Assembly: GCA_030426285.1 (NCBI GenBank)
Contig: JAUHYX010000004.1
Span: forward strand, 1-34,321
Length of the DNA: 34,321 nucleotides
Source: a bacterium
Lineage (GTDB): Bacteria > Bacteroidota > Ignavibacteria > Kapaibacteriales > UBA7675
Reading direction: 5' to 3'
The translations under genes and the position numbers were made by a program. The notes under the pieces are model-generated. The model ran no database searches, was not told the origin of the DNA, and worked only from the letters and a program-made list of their open reading frames with translations. This document shows positions 1 through 8,096 of this stretch, piece by piece (within the stretch, counting starts at the first letter, position 1; every line of letters begins with the position of its first letter).

Positions 1-71
1 TCTGTCTTCATATAAATACGCCAAAAAGTCGTAAATTGAGAGCTACCTCTTTTCGCAAACGGAATAGTTGG

Positions 72-111
72 GCGCATGTTGTAGAATGCGCGGCGAACAG
101 AGGCTCTACAA
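72..111 (+). other. Possible pseudoknot or alternating hairpins in leader of leucine dehydrogenase gene
   Basis: GCGCAT (72-77) pairs perfectly with ATGCGC (86-91) around an 8-base loop. That loop contains TTGTAGA (79-85), whose perfect complement TCTACAA lies at 105-111. The two helices therefore form an H-type pseudoknot, or two mutually limiting structures, 42 bases before the chosen start of the dehydrogenase at 154. There is no T-run, so it is not a simple terminator. Whether the region is transcribed is unknown. The remaining bases 1-71 hold nothing I can support. Confidence 0.3.
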
Positions 112-153
112 TTGACAATACATTACGCATACCATCTTATTTCCGGGAGTTAT

Positions 154-1242
154 ATGGAAATCTTTGATCACATCACCGAACACGATCACGAGCAAGTAGT
201 GTTGTGTTCTGACAAGGAATCTGGTCTCAAGGCAATTATTGCTATTCACGACACAACTCTCGGCCCTGCATTGGGTGGAACTCGAATGTGGACATATGCC
301 TCAAATGCAGATGCAGTGAATGATGCATTGCGCCTATCGCGCGGCATGACATACAAAGCCGCTGTGGCCGGCCTGAATCTCGGCGGAGGAAAGGCCGTGA
401 TTATTGGCAACCCCCACGAAGACAAATCTGAAGCGCTTTTTCGCGCATATGGTCGTTATGTAGAAGGCGTTGGCGGACGTTATATCACAGCTGAAGACGT
501 TGGAACATCTGTACGCGACATGGAATGGGTTCGCATGGAAACGGAATATGTTACCGGTGTTGGTGGCAAAGGTGGTTCAGGTGACCCAAGCCCGTTTACG
601 GCCTATGGAACATACTGCGGTATCAAGGCCGCAGCTAAGTATCAGCGTGGTAACGACTCACTCAAGGATGTGAAAATTGCCCTTCAGGGTGCCGGGCATG
701 TTGCTTGGTATTTGGCAGAATACTTGCACAAAGAAGGTGCAAAACTGTATGTTTCTGATATTTATGAAGACAAAGCCCAACAAATTGTTGCTGCAACAGG
801 CGCAGAGTTTGTAGCGCCAGAAGATATCTACGATGTGGATTGTGACGTGTTTTCTCCAGCCGCTTTGGGTGGGATTATTAACGATTCTACGATCGACAAA
901 TTGAAATGCTCAATTGTTGCCGGTGCTGCCAACAATCAATTGGCCGATGAAGCAAAACACGGTGAATTGTTGCGCAAGAAAGGTATTCTTTACGCACCTG
1001 ACTATGTTATTAACGCAGGTGGGCTAATGAATGTGGCCAGTGAGCTCGATGGTTACGACGCTGAGCAAACGCACCGCAAAGTTGAAGGCGTTTACGAAAC
1101 TCTACTCACTATTTTTGAACGCGCCGCAGCAGACGAAGTGCCTACGTATGTAGCCTCAGACACTATTGCGGAAGAACGCATAGCCAATATCAAACGCCTC
1201 AACAGTATTCACGTTGGCGCTCCTCGCATTAAACGCGGTTGA
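154..1242 (+). CDS. Leucine dehydrogenase (Leu/Phe/Val/Glu dehydrogenase family)
   Basis: Cytosolic NAD-dependent enzyme that reversibly deaminates leucine, valine or isoleucine to the 2-oxo acid, linking branched-chain amino acids to ammonia and branched fatty-acid precursors. Of 362 residues, the N-terminal substrate domain carries LGPALGGTRMW (36-46), GMTYK with Lys68 and GLNLGGGK with Lys80. These are the two catalytic lysines, at the same numbers as in the Bacillus enzymes. A Rossmann domain follows, with GAGHVA at 179-184. The frame is open from about 112, but ATG 154 is chosen because GGGAG sits just upstream and the protein then begins where the family does. nusB starts 6 bases after the stop, so the two are probably co-transcribed. 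Substrate preference (Leu versus Phe or Val) cannot be fixed by eye. Confidence 0.93.
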   Translation: MEIFDHITEHDHEQVVLCSDKESGLKAIIAIHDTTLGPALGGTRMWTYASNADAVNDALRLSRGMTYKAAVAGLNLGGGKAVIIGNPHEDKSEALFRAYGRYVEGVGGRYITAEDVGTSVRDMEWVRMETEYVTGVGGKGGSGDPSPFTAYGTYCGIKAAAKYQRGNDSLKDVKIALQGAGHVAWYLAEYLHKEGAKLYVSDIYEDKAQQIVAATGAEFVAPEDIYDVDCDVFSPAALGGIINDSTIDKLKCSIVAGAANNQLADEAKHGELLRKKGILYAPDYVINAGGLMNVASELDGYDAEQTHRKVEGVYETLLTIFERAAADEVPTYVASDTIAEERIANIKRLNSIHVGAPRIKRG

Positions 1243-1248
1243 TACCAC

Positions 1249-1824
1249 ATGGAAGAAAACACACAATCAACTGAACCAACTGGTCGCAAACCAATCACAG
1301 AGCCAGATGCAGTTCGTGGAACAAGGAGACTTGCTCGCGAAAAGGTAATGCAGATTCTGTTTGCCGAAGAAATGAGTGGTGGTGACTGGAAGAATCTTTT
1401 CAACTATGTTTTCCATTATGACTTTCGCGACGAAGAGCGCGATCCGAAAGACGATCGACTACTCACCCGCAAAGAAATCGAGTTGTTGGAACAAGATGCG
1501 CCGATAAATTGGGATCAAGATGAAAAGATGTTTGCAATGCGATTGCTCAACACAGTGCACGACTGCCGAGCAGACATAGAAACTCTGATCCGTCAGTTTA
1601 GCCACAACTGGGAATACGACCGATTGGCTCTTATTGACCGAATCATCATGATTATGGCCATAAATGAGCTCCAGAACTTCTTTGAAATTCCCGGGCGCGT
1701 GACGATTAATGAAGCCATCGAGATAGCCAAAAAATACTCGACCGAGAAAAGCGGGGTATTCATCAATGGGATACTCGACACAGCATTGGCGCACTTCAAA
1801 GAGACTGGTCTGCGCCAGAAGTAA
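1249..1824 (+). CDS. nusB: Transcription antitermination factor NusB
   Basis: All-helical RNA-binding protein that joins NusE (S10) on boxA RNA to keep polymerase processive through rRNA operons. The 191 residues include the typical start (RRLAREKVMQILFAEE, about 26-41), the central LIRQFSHNWEYDRLALIDR segment and the C-terminal NEAIEIAKKYSTEKSGVFING motif, which together are diagnostic. It is longer than the 139-residue E. coli protein: there are about 24 extra N-terminal residues and an acidic insertion around 45-85, as is usual in Bacteroidota-type NusB. It follows leucine dehydrogenase by 6 bases and is closed by a strong terminator at 1853-1885. Confidence 0.93.
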   Translation: MEENTQSTEPTGRKPITEPDAVRGTRRLAREKVMQILFAEEMSGGDWKNLFNYVFHYDFRDEERDPKDDRLLTRKEIELLEQDAPINWDQDEKMFAMRLLNTVHDCRADIETLIRQFSHNWEYDRLALIDRIIMIMAINELQNFFEIPGRVTINEAIEIAKKYSTEKSGVFINGILDTALAHFKETGLRQK

Positions 1825-1852
1825 CGAATTAACATATTGTTTGTTAGTCTAT

Positions 1853-1885
1853 GTGCCGAGGCGTAACGCTTTCGGCACTTTTTTT
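1853..1885 (+). terminator. Rho-independent terminator after nusB
   Basis: GTGCCGA (1853-1859) pairs with TCGGCAC (1872-1878). The interior GCG/CGC can extend the helix around a TAA loop, and seven T residues follow (1879-1885). It begins 28 bases after the nusB stop and ends the dehydrogenase-nusB unit before the secreted-protein gene at 1990. Confidence 0.9.
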
Positions 1886-1989
1886 GCTGTTTGACTCCAT
1901 ACGGCCTTCACAATGTTTTCAGTTTTCACAATTGCTGTGTAGATTGATGCGCGTTGGGCCTATACACAAGAATGAACTTAGAGGGCGCT

Positions 1990-3435
1990 ATGAAGCGAAT
2001 TGCAACCCTGGTTTGCATGATGATGGTAGCTTTTTCAGGACTTAAGGCACAAGAAATTGTGCTTGAGCGATTTGACGCGGTTCCTGGAAAGTCGCACTTT
2101 ATCACGGCTACGCAGCCATTTAGTATGTTGATCAGCTTGGACAATGTCTCTTCCTGCACGGGAGTTTCATTTGAGCTGCGCTTCAACAATGCTGGTAGCA
2201 TTTACTTTGATGGATGGACAGCAGTTGGCGCTTTTCCTAGTGACGGTATCGTGATTATTGATGAATCCAACCGCGTTTCAGGACAAGGTAAAATCACTGT
2301 TGGCGCACTTTCACTACAAGGAACCAACGGAATTACTTTTGATGATCCTGTAGTGGTGCAGCTCAATTTTGTGGTAAATACGACTGCTCAGCACAACACA
2401 AACACCGTTTTTTCCTTTGTGAATTCCGAAGCTGTTGTTGCCCAGCCAGAAGGCACAATTGTGAATCTGTTTGGTCAACCACAACTCTTTAACGTACATG
2501 GATATGTAGACGTTTGGCCGGGCGACGCCAACAATGACGGGATCGTAAACAACAAGGACATCTCTCAAATTGGTTTGTTCTTCGACGATGGTGATCCAAA
2601 TGGGCGTATTCGCGGTTTTAAGCGCAGTCCAATGAGTACCAACTGGGCACCTCAGAGTGCGCTGGCATGGGATTCGGTACGCGTTACTTACACGGATTGT
2701 GATGGGTCGGGACGCGTAGATATCAACGATCTATTGGTTGTTTGGGCGAACATGTCCAAAACACATACCTCCATAAAGAGGAGCGATGAAGTGTCCTCGC
2801 CTGTATCTCCGACGCAGGACGCAGAGCCTGTGGTTGGTACTATCCAAATTCCAGTAGTTGTCAACACCGAATACAATGGCATTGGCGTGAGTGGTCGTAT
2901 AGACTGGTCTGCAAGTGCTGAGAACTACAAGGTAGTAGGTGTTAGCAAAGGCAGCATTTTCGCTGGCGCACCGGGATTCTTTTCAAAACCAGGTGGAGAA
3001 GGAAGCAACTATATCGATGTTGCATTGGGCTATTTTTACCCGTCACCAGACGTGCTTATCAATGGTGAGATAATGGTGCTCTCGGTAGAACCCCTTAACG
3101 GTGGCGATGGTTCGGACTTTGCTTATGCCTTCAAAAATCAGAAGGGTATTCATTCTTCTGGTGGCATTTTCGACCTTGTAACGAGTGTATTGCCAGAGAA
3201 ACTCGCTGGTGTCCACGTGTATCCGACGCCTGCTGAACACATGCTTACTGTGGAGAATGAGCGCCTCGATATTTCGCAAGTCGTGCTGGTGGATGCTCTC
3301 GGACGAGAAGTTTTGCGCGCAGATATCTCGGTTGGCAATTTCGAATTGAATGTTGAGACACTTACAAGAGGTGGATACACACTTCTGATGAAAGGCAAAA
3401 AAATAGAAGCGGCTGTACCTGTTGTACTCAAGTGA
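1990..3435 (+). CDS. Secreted cohesin/dockerin-like protein with T9SS sorting domain
   Basis: The 481-residue precursor has a signal peptide (1-20, cut near LKA/QE). A cohesin-like beta domain (about 25-165) follows, then two dockerin-type calcium loops, GDANNDGIVNNKD (178-190) and DCDGSGRVDIND (236-247). After a Ser/Pro/Thr linker (about 260-285) there is a second cohesin-like beta domain (285-385). The C-terminal domain (398-481, LAGVHVYPTPAEHML...LVDALGREV...GGYTLLM) is of the type that directs export by the type IX secretion system. It is therefore expected outside the cell or on its surface, possibly as a structural or adhesive module. No catalytic motif is visible. ATG 1990 is chosen over the earlier frame opening because the signal peptide begins there. 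The stop overlaps ispD by 4 bases, so ispD is co-transcribed. Domain names rest on motif recognition only. Confidence 0.8.
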   Translation: MKRIATLVCMMMVAFSGLKAQEIVLERFDAVPGKSHFITATQPFSMLISLDNVSSCTGVSFELRFNNAGSIYFDGWTAVGAFPSDGIVIIDESNRVSGQGKITVGALSLQGTNGITFDDPVVVQLNFVVNTTAQHNTNTVFSFVNSEAVVAQPEGTIVNLFGQPQLFNVHGYVDVWPGDANNDGIVNNKDISQIGLFFDDGDPNGRIRGFKRSPMSTNWAPQSALAWDSVRVTYTDCDGSGRVDINDLLVVWANMSKTHTSIKRSDEVSSPVSPTQDAEPVVGTIQIPVVVNTEYNGIGVSGRIDWSASAENYKVVGVSKGSIFAGAPGFFSKPGGEGSNYIDVALGYFYPSPDVLINGEIMVLSVEPLNGGDGSDFAYAFKNQKGIHSSGGIFDLVTSVLPEKLAGVHVYPTPAEHMLTVENERLDISQVVLVDALGREVLRADISVGNFELNVETLTRGGYTLLMKGKKIEAAVPVVLK

Positions 3436-4121
3436 AACTAGGAGTCGTCATACCAGCTGCAGGAAGCGGAAAACGCTTTGGTAGCACACTGCCAAAGCAG
3501 TTTCAACCTTTGAATGGCGTGCCTTTACTTGTGCACGCCATTCGCGTTTTTGAAGACAGTTCATTCAACTGTTCAGTAGTTCTCGCTGTGCACCCAGATT
3601 ACAAGATGACAGTTCAAAACATGGTGATGCGCTACAACCTAACATGTGTGTCAGCCCTTGTCGATGGTGGCGCAGAACGCAGTGAGTCGATCGATAATGC
3701 ATTGTGTGACCCGTCCCTACGCAGCTGCCAGCTTATAGCAGTCCACGATGCTGTACGGCCATTTCATACCGAAGAGTTGTTGGAGCGTCTTGTTCGCACC
3801 GCCGAGCAATTCGGAGCGGCCGTGCCATGCGTTCCACTTAGCGACACCATAAAGGTCGTACGCAACTACACAGTGGTGGAAACAGTCCCAAGAACAGATT
3901 TGCGCGCCATTCAAACACCGCAAGTATTTAATGCGCAGTTGTTGCGTTCGTGCTACGAATCACTCGGTGAGTTGGATGGTAGCATCACTGATGACGCCTC
4001 TGTGCTTGAATTATGTGGAAAGTCGGTGTATACTGTTGACGGTTTAACAGAGAACATCAAGATAACTACACAGCAAGATTTTGCCTTTGCACAGTTCTTG
4101 CTTCACAAAGAGGATTATTAG
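3432..4121 (+). CDS. ispD: 2-C-methyl-D-erythritol 4-phosphate cytidylyltransferase
   Basis: Third step of the MEP isoprenoid pathway: transfers CMP from CTP to methylerythritol phosphate in the cytosol. The 229 residues are the normal length. The nucleotide-binding loop VIPAAGSGKRFGSTLPKQF (4-22) and the substrate/metal motif VHDAVRPF are clear, and PLLVHAIRVFE is also typical of IspD. The start is GTG, embedded in the stop of the upstream T9SS-protein gene (GTGA overlap), which implies translational coupling to an unrelated exported protein. No ispF follows. The coding sequence contains an 11-bp perfect inverted repeat at 3512-3543, listed separately. Confidence 0.95.
   Translation: MKLGVVIPAAGSGKRFGSTLPKQFQPLNGVPLLVHAIRVFEDSSFNCSVVLAVHPDYKMTVQNMVMRYNLTCVSALVDGGAERSESIDNALCDPSLRSCQLIAVHDAVRPFHTEELLERLVRTAEQFGAAVPCVPLSDTIKVVRNYTVVETVPRTDLRAIQTPQVFNAQLLRSCYESLGELDGSITDDASVLELCGKSVYTVDGLTENIKITTQQDFAFAQFLLHKEDY
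3512..3543 (+). repeat. Perfect 11-bp inverted repeat inside ispD
   Basis: GAATGGCGTGC (3512-3522) is exactly complementary to GCACGCCATTC (3533-3543), separated by 10 bases. In mRNA it would fold as a stable hairpin across codons 28-38 of ispD. It overlaps the conserved PLLVHAI coding stretch, so amino-acid constraint may explain part of it. There is no T-run. Confidence 0.6.
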
Positions 4122-4158
4122 TCCTTCTTCCGTTTTATGGTTACAGCCTGAGAAAGTT

Positions 4159-4839
4159 ATGAAACATCAAGATGTGTGGCAGTGGCATGGCGATAGTGAA
4201 CAACACAGCACTCGCGACTTGGTAGTCGGGTCGATGTTCTGTATCGGCAAGAATTACGCTGACCACATTGCAGAAATGGGTGATGCCGTTCCCGGCGACC
4301 CAGTCGTTTTTCTGAAACCTCCTTGTGCATACGCGCCATCAGGAGCACAAGTTCGTATTCCCAGTATTTCTCAGAACATGCATCACGAAGTCGAAGCCGT
4401 TGTTGTTGTAGGGTCACCCATGGTGGATGTTGCTCCTGAACAAGTGTGGGAGCACGTGGTGGGATATGGAGTGGGGATTGACTTTACTCTGCGCGATGTT
4501 CAACGAAAAGCTAAAGACATGGGGCTGCCGTGGACAGTAGCTAAGAGTTTTCGTCATTCGGGTCCAGTCTCTCCACTCATACCAACAGACGGACAACCAA
4601 TTGATACCTCGCTTGAAATTTCTTGTACTGTGAATGGAACTGAAAAGCAGCGATCGACAATTGACCACATGCAGCGTACAATTCCAGAACTCTTGAGCTA
4701 TCTATCGCAATTGTTTGAGCTCAGACCCGGCGATTGTGTCTTTACTGGCACTCCTGCTGGGGTCTCTCAAGTTGTTGCAGGCGACCGCATCGCAGCCAAG
4801 TGCTCAGGCGGAGTAGAGTTGGAGGTTGATGTTGTATGA
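4159..4839 (+). CDS. Fumarylacetoacetate hydrolase (FAH) family protein, acylpyruvase-like
   Basis: Predicted Mg-dependent cytosolic hydrolase or decarboxylase acting on a 2-oxo acid such as an acylpyruvate or oxaloacetate (FAHD1/YcgM type). The 226 residues are a single FAH C-terminal fold. Seen motifs are CIGKNYADHIAEMG, PVVFLKPP, the metal-binding HHEVEAVVVV (two Glu), GIDFTLRDVQRKAK (metal Asp), PWTVAKSFRHSGPVSP and VFTGTPAGV near the C-terminus. ATG 4159 is preferred to an in-frame TTG at 4081, which lies inside ispD. It follows ispD by 37 bases, and its stop overlaps the next gene as ATGA. The real substrate cannot be told from sequence. Confidence 0.88.
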   Translation: MKHQDVWQWHGDSEQHSTRDLVVGSMFCIGKNYADHIAEMGDAVPGDPVVFLKPPCAYAPSGAQVRIPSISQNMHHEVEAVVVVGSPMVDVAPEQVWEHVVGYGVGIDFTLRDVQRKAKDMGLPWTVAKSFRHSGPVSPLIPTDGQPIDTSLEISCTVNGTEKQRSTIDHMQRTIPELLSYLSQLFELRPGDCVFTGTPAGVSQVVAGDRIAAKCSGGVELEVDVV

Positions 4840-6233
4840 GGAACACGCGCACACTGAGTACTTCTGTTGTTGTTGCCGCTTGCTGTTTGATGGCCTTGAA
4901 CTCCTGCGGAATTACGCGCACAACAGAATACAAACTCACTAATACAACCATCGACACTCTAGTTGTTGAAGAAAGCAACAATGCACCGGGCGAGAATCGG
5001 GGTGTTGTCTTTCCTTCATCTACTTCAGAAACGCGAACAAGAATTGTGCAGCAGTACGACTCTCTGTTTGTGCGCGAATACCCAGATTTTATTCGTTACG
5101 GCTTGGTCGAATACGCAGGGTTTGCCGCTACTGGTGGTGGAGATAATCCATTAGCTCCGGGACTATTTGGTGTATATGAAATGTTTGGATTCGACCTGCC
5201 TGGGCAAGATGAGGAGTCAGCCGTTTTCACTGGCGGTCTCACGCGCTATGGCATTCTAGAATACCGTCTGCGATGGTTTCAAGACGCTGCCAATTGGTCC
5301 ATTGGAACATATCTTTATGAAGAAATTTGCAAAGACGCAGCTACTGAGAACACACTAGGTGCAGTTTTACCCATCTATATCAAAAAACGGTATTTCTTGC
5401 GCGATGATATCCCATATATCACGGTGTCGCCATACTTTGGATTCGGCATGTATCCGTCTGTGTACGGCAACCTTGGTGTGTCTCTAGATGTCGGCTCTCT
5501 GAGCGGACTCAACTTCAGAGCATATGCTGGGTACGCTATGGGAACAAATCCGGTGTATTCCCCATTTGTGCGCGACAATCGCAACGCTGAATGGGAAATT
5601 GAGTCAACTCAACCGAGCATACCTTATATCGGGCTGGGTGTGAGCTTCCTAGACTTTCACAATCATCCGCGTGAAACCGAAGAACAGTGGCACGAACATG
5701 TGCACTCTGGCTGGCAGATCGGATTCTTGAACGTTGCCCTCGTCAATGCTGGCGTAGAAAAGGGTTTGTTTGAGCTAACTGATGGTGAGTCAGCACCTGT
5801 CTCAGGATTAATCGCGCATATGTTACCCGTAAAAGTTGCATTGCCATATCTAAACAAACGCTTGTATGCAGGGACTTCACTGTTCTCACTACACGCCCTT
5901 GGATTGCAAGAGTGGGGTATGTCGGTACTTCCAGTGCGCTTGGGGTATTGGCACACTTTGCTACCCGACGAACTAACTGTTGAACCGTTCATAGAGTACG
6001 GATACTATCCTTCATCAATGTTTACTGTAGGATCCCGCGTCAATCTGTTTTTGACAAGAATGTTCAATGTTGGCCTGATTGGCGGTTTTACAACGGGTTC
6101 ATCCCCGCTTGATTTTGATGATAGACTCATTGACGAACTTGGCTTGCCGGATTCCTTCTCAACCGGCTTCTTTGGTCTACACATCGGTGTGTCAGATCGT
6201 ATATTTTTCCAAGTAGATGGAATGGAACAATGA
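4836..6233 (+). CDS. Lipoprotein of unknown function, possibly beta-rich outer-membrane protein
   Basis: I do not recognise the family. The 465 residues begin with a signal peptide ending in a lipobox LNSC (acylated Cys24), so it should be anchored to a membrane facing the periplasm or outside. The mature part is rich in short alternating hydrophobic/aromatic stretches with Gly and Tyr (for example PYITVSPYFGFGMYPSVYG and VEPFIEYGYYPSSMFTVGS). This resembles strands of an outer-membrane barrel, although a lipid-anchored barrel is unusual. The start overlaps the FAH-family stop (ATGA) and its own stop overlaps the haem-binding gene (ATGA), so the three are translationally coupled. Confidence 0.75.
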   Translation: MRNTRTLSTSVVVAACCLMALNSCGITRTTEYKLTNTTIDTLVVEESNNAPGENRGVVFPSSTSETRTRIVQQYDSLFVREYPDFIRYGLVEYAGFAATGGGDNPLAPGLFGVYEMFGFDLPGQDEESAVFTGGLTRYGILEYRLRWFQDAANWSIGTYLYEEICKDAATENTLGAVLPIYIKKRYFLRDDIPYITVSPYFGFGMYPSVYGNLGVSLDVGSLSGLNFRAYAGYAMGTNPVYSPFVRDNRNAEWEIESTQPSIPYIGLGVSFLDFHNHPRETEEQWHEHVHSGWQIGFLNVALVNAGVEKGLFELTDGESAPVSGLIAHMLPVKVALPYLNKRLYAGTSLFSLHALGLQEWGMSVLPVRLGYWHTLLPDELTVEPFIEYGYYPSSMFTVGSRVNLFLTRMFNVGLIGGFTTGSSPLDFDDRLIDELGLPDSFSTGFFGLHIGVSDRIFFQVDGMEQ

Positions 6234-6733
6234 TTAAGAAAATTTTGCTGTTTTTGTTGGTGGCATTTGTGGGTATACAATTCGTTCCGGTCGACAGATC
6301 AAATCCGCCAGTAACGGCGGCCGCAGAAATACCGGATTCTGTCTATACAATTGTTAAGAGAGCTTGTTTTGACTGCCATTCAAATGAGACAGACTGGCCG
6401 TGGTACTCGTATGTTGCACCTATTAGTTTTGTTGTTGCTGACCATGTTCAGCACGGGCGAAAAGACTTAAACTTTAGCGAGCTTGGCTCTGGACCCGGTG
6501 GAAGCATGGTAGCTCCTGCCGAAGAAATTGCAGAAGCTGTCGTAGAAGGCTGGATGCCCCTACGAGAGTACGTGCAAATGCACCCAGAAGCGGAGTTAAC
6601 GGCTGAAGAAAAGCGCGTTATCGAACAATGGGCGGAATCAATTGTTCCAGGACTAAAATCAACGATTGATGAGCAAAAGCAAGCAGAAGAATCTACCGAT
6701 AGTGAAGATTCAGACGATTCCTCAGAGGACTAA
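6230..6733 (+). CDS. Haem-binding-domain protein (Haem_bd family)
   Basis: The 167-residue protein has an N-terminal signal/anchor helix (4-19). A domain follows with ACFDCHSNETDWPWYSYVAP, where Cys46-x2-Cys49-His50 is a c-type haem attachment site. A downstream GWMP (Met109 as possible second ligand) matches the Haem_bd family common in Bacteroidota. The last 20 residues are strongly acidic and Ser-rich. It is expected in the periplasm as a monohaem protein, perhaps a small electron carrier or sensor; the family role is not established. It overlaps the upstream lipoprotein by ATGA, and the next lipoprotein begins directly after its stop. Confidence 0.85.
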   Translation: MIKKILLFLLVAFVGIQFVPVDRSNPPVTAAAEIPDSVYTIVKRACFDCHSNETDWPWYSYVAPISFVVADHVQHGRKDLNFSELGSGPGGSMVAPAEEIAEAVVEGWMPLREYVQMHPEAELTAEEKRVIEQWAESIVPGLKSTIDEQKQAEESTDSEDSDDSSED

Positions 6734-7360
6734 ATGAAGTGCAAGGTATTCATATTTGTGACATGCTTGGGCTTCATGTGTTCGTCTTGTAACCCGTATC
6801 ACTTCCAGTTAAACCCGTGGTCACCGTATGCGATGCCAGGTGAAATTCTCAGTGACCTTAATACTGTTGATGTGGTACACGCAGAAAAAATTGTGCTCAA
6901 GCCAGAAGGTCGCGCAACTGTTCGCGATTGGAAAAAAACTCAGCAGGTGTTTGAGTGCTATTTTCGAGTTGAGGGAGAAGGAGTTGTGTTCCGAACACGT
7001 GAAATTCCCGATGACTCAACAAACAATCAACAAGCTGTACTTGTAGTTGTCACGCCTTCTGGGTCATGGGTAGAGACTGCTTCAGGGAGCCAACTTGCCT
7101 CTTCTGGTGAAGTTGTTGCAACTGGAGAGTATCAGAGAATTCAGGTAGCGGACGACGCATCCGTATTTACTGTCAGCATCGGCTGCGACACCCTTTTCCA
7201 CGGCTATGTAAGCGGTCCTTGTTCTGAGTTCTTTACGATGGAAAGTCTCGATGATAGCAATGTCGAATTAACAGGTTTCCGTGTAGTTGAGCAGGTGCGG
7301 GTAGACGGTATTATCGAACCGACGGTAATCATAAACGAAGACGAGGGATTCGCACCATAG
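6734..7360 (+). CDS. Hypothetical lipoprotein
   Basis: The 208 residues carry a short signal peptide and lipobox (CSSC, Cys19). The mature part is predicted beta-rich, with a pattern (FECYFRVEGEGVVFRTRE, then GEYQRIQVADDASVFTVSI and DTLFHGYV) that resembles a concanavalin/LamG-type jelly-roll. I cannot assign a family with confidence and see no catalytic residues. The ATG follows the haem-binding gene's TAA without a gap, with AGAGGA upstream inside that gene. This makes it the last member of the overlapping run that begins with ispD and the FAH-family gene. Confidence 0.75.
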   Translation: MKCKVFIFVTCLGFMCSSCNPYHFQLNPWSPYAMPGEILSDLNTVDVVHAEKIVLKPEGRATVRDWKKTQQVFECYFRVEGEGVVFRTREIPDDSTNNQQAVLVVVTPSGSWVETASGSQLASSGEVVATGEYQRIQVADDASVFTVSIGCDTLFHGYVSGPCSEFFTMESLDDSNVELTGFRVVEQVRVDGIIEPTVIINEDEGFAP

Positions 7361-7387
7361 CAGGTGTTGTCCACAAGGATAAGGTGT

Positions 7388-7975
7388 ATGGCCTATATTG
7401 AAACAGGCGTCAATCAACCGGGAATTATTGAGTTGCTCTTTTACAAAGGGGCAACGGGTAAAGCATTATCCAACCTAGCGCACACTCTCCTCCATGGACC
7501 CTCAGATTTGAGCTCAGGCGAGCGAGAACTCATTGCCTCATATGTCTCCAAGCTCAACAACTGCGACTTCTGCCACGACTCTCACACCGCTGCCGTCAAT
7601 GCTCATTTGGGTGATAACGGAACAACTGTGCAATGCGTGATCGACAATGTTGAGACCGCCGATATTTCAGAAAAAATGAAGTGGTTGCTGCGCATAGCAG
7701 GAAAAGTTCAGATCAGTGGTCGCGAAGTAGCTCAATCGGACGTAGACGCCGCCAAAGCCCACGGCGCAACGGATCAAGATATACACGATACCGTACTTAT
7801 TGCCGCTGCATTCTGCATGTACAATAGGTATGTTGACGGCCTCGGAACAAAAAGAGCCTCTGGAGAAGAGTACACTGAAATGGGGCAACGCATGTCAAAA
7901 GGCTACAAATACCCTCCGCTCTTCATGCGCAAATACGTCATAAATATGATGAATAAAAAAGCAGCAAAAGGATGA
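7388..7975 (+). CDS. AhpD-like / carboxymuconolactone decarboxylase family protein
   Basis: The 195-residue all-helical protein contains the alkylhydroperoxidase motif: Glu45 in the SSGERELIA helix and Cys59-x2-Cys62 followed by His66 (NNCDFCHDSH). It belongs to the uncharacterised peroxidase-related branch and likely reduces peroxides through the CxxC pair, perhaps fed by a thiol carrier. ATG 7388 is chosen because AAGGA lies at a good distance; an in-frame GTG at 7364 has no such site. It stands 27 bases after the lipoprotein gene. No ahpC lies nearby, so its partner is unknown. Confidence 0.85.
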   Translation: MAYIETGVNQPGIIELLFYKGATGKALSNLAHTLLHGPSDLSSGERELIASYVSKLNNCDFCHDSHTAAVNAHLGDNGTTVQCVIDNVETADISEKMKWLLRIAGKVQISGREVAQSDVDAAKAHGATDQDIHDTVLIAAAFCMYNRYVDGLGTKRASGEEYTEMGQRMSKGYKYPPLFMRKYVINMMNKKAAKG

Positions 7976-8046
7976 TTTTCTGCTATCCCTGCTGATCCAT
8001 GTCGAACAGTGTGACTAACGTCATAGCCTAGCAGTTAGTGTCCTAT

Positions 8047-8075
8047 TAATTTTGTGAATGTAGAGATTTTACATT
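8047..8075 (+). promoter_or_regulatory. Candidate promoter element and operator upstream of porin gene
   Basis: TAATTTTG (8047-8054) matches the Bacteroidota -7 element TAnnTTTG, but no TTTG is found at the usual -33 distance. Just downstream, AATGTA (8057-8062) and TACATT (8070-8075) form a dyad with a 7-base spacer that would cover the start of transcription. Slightly upstream, ACTAAC (8014-8019) and GTTAGT (8034-8039) form another 6-bp dyad. The 121-base gap (7976-8096) holds no gene. Confidence 0.4.
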
Positions 8076-8096
8076 ACAAAATTCGAAGGTGCTGTT

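Noticed and set aside
1-11. Possible divergent gene start on the - strand (ATG complement at 9-11, three codons in view)
   Set aside because: Only three codons are visible and no ribosome-binding site or promoter can be supported.
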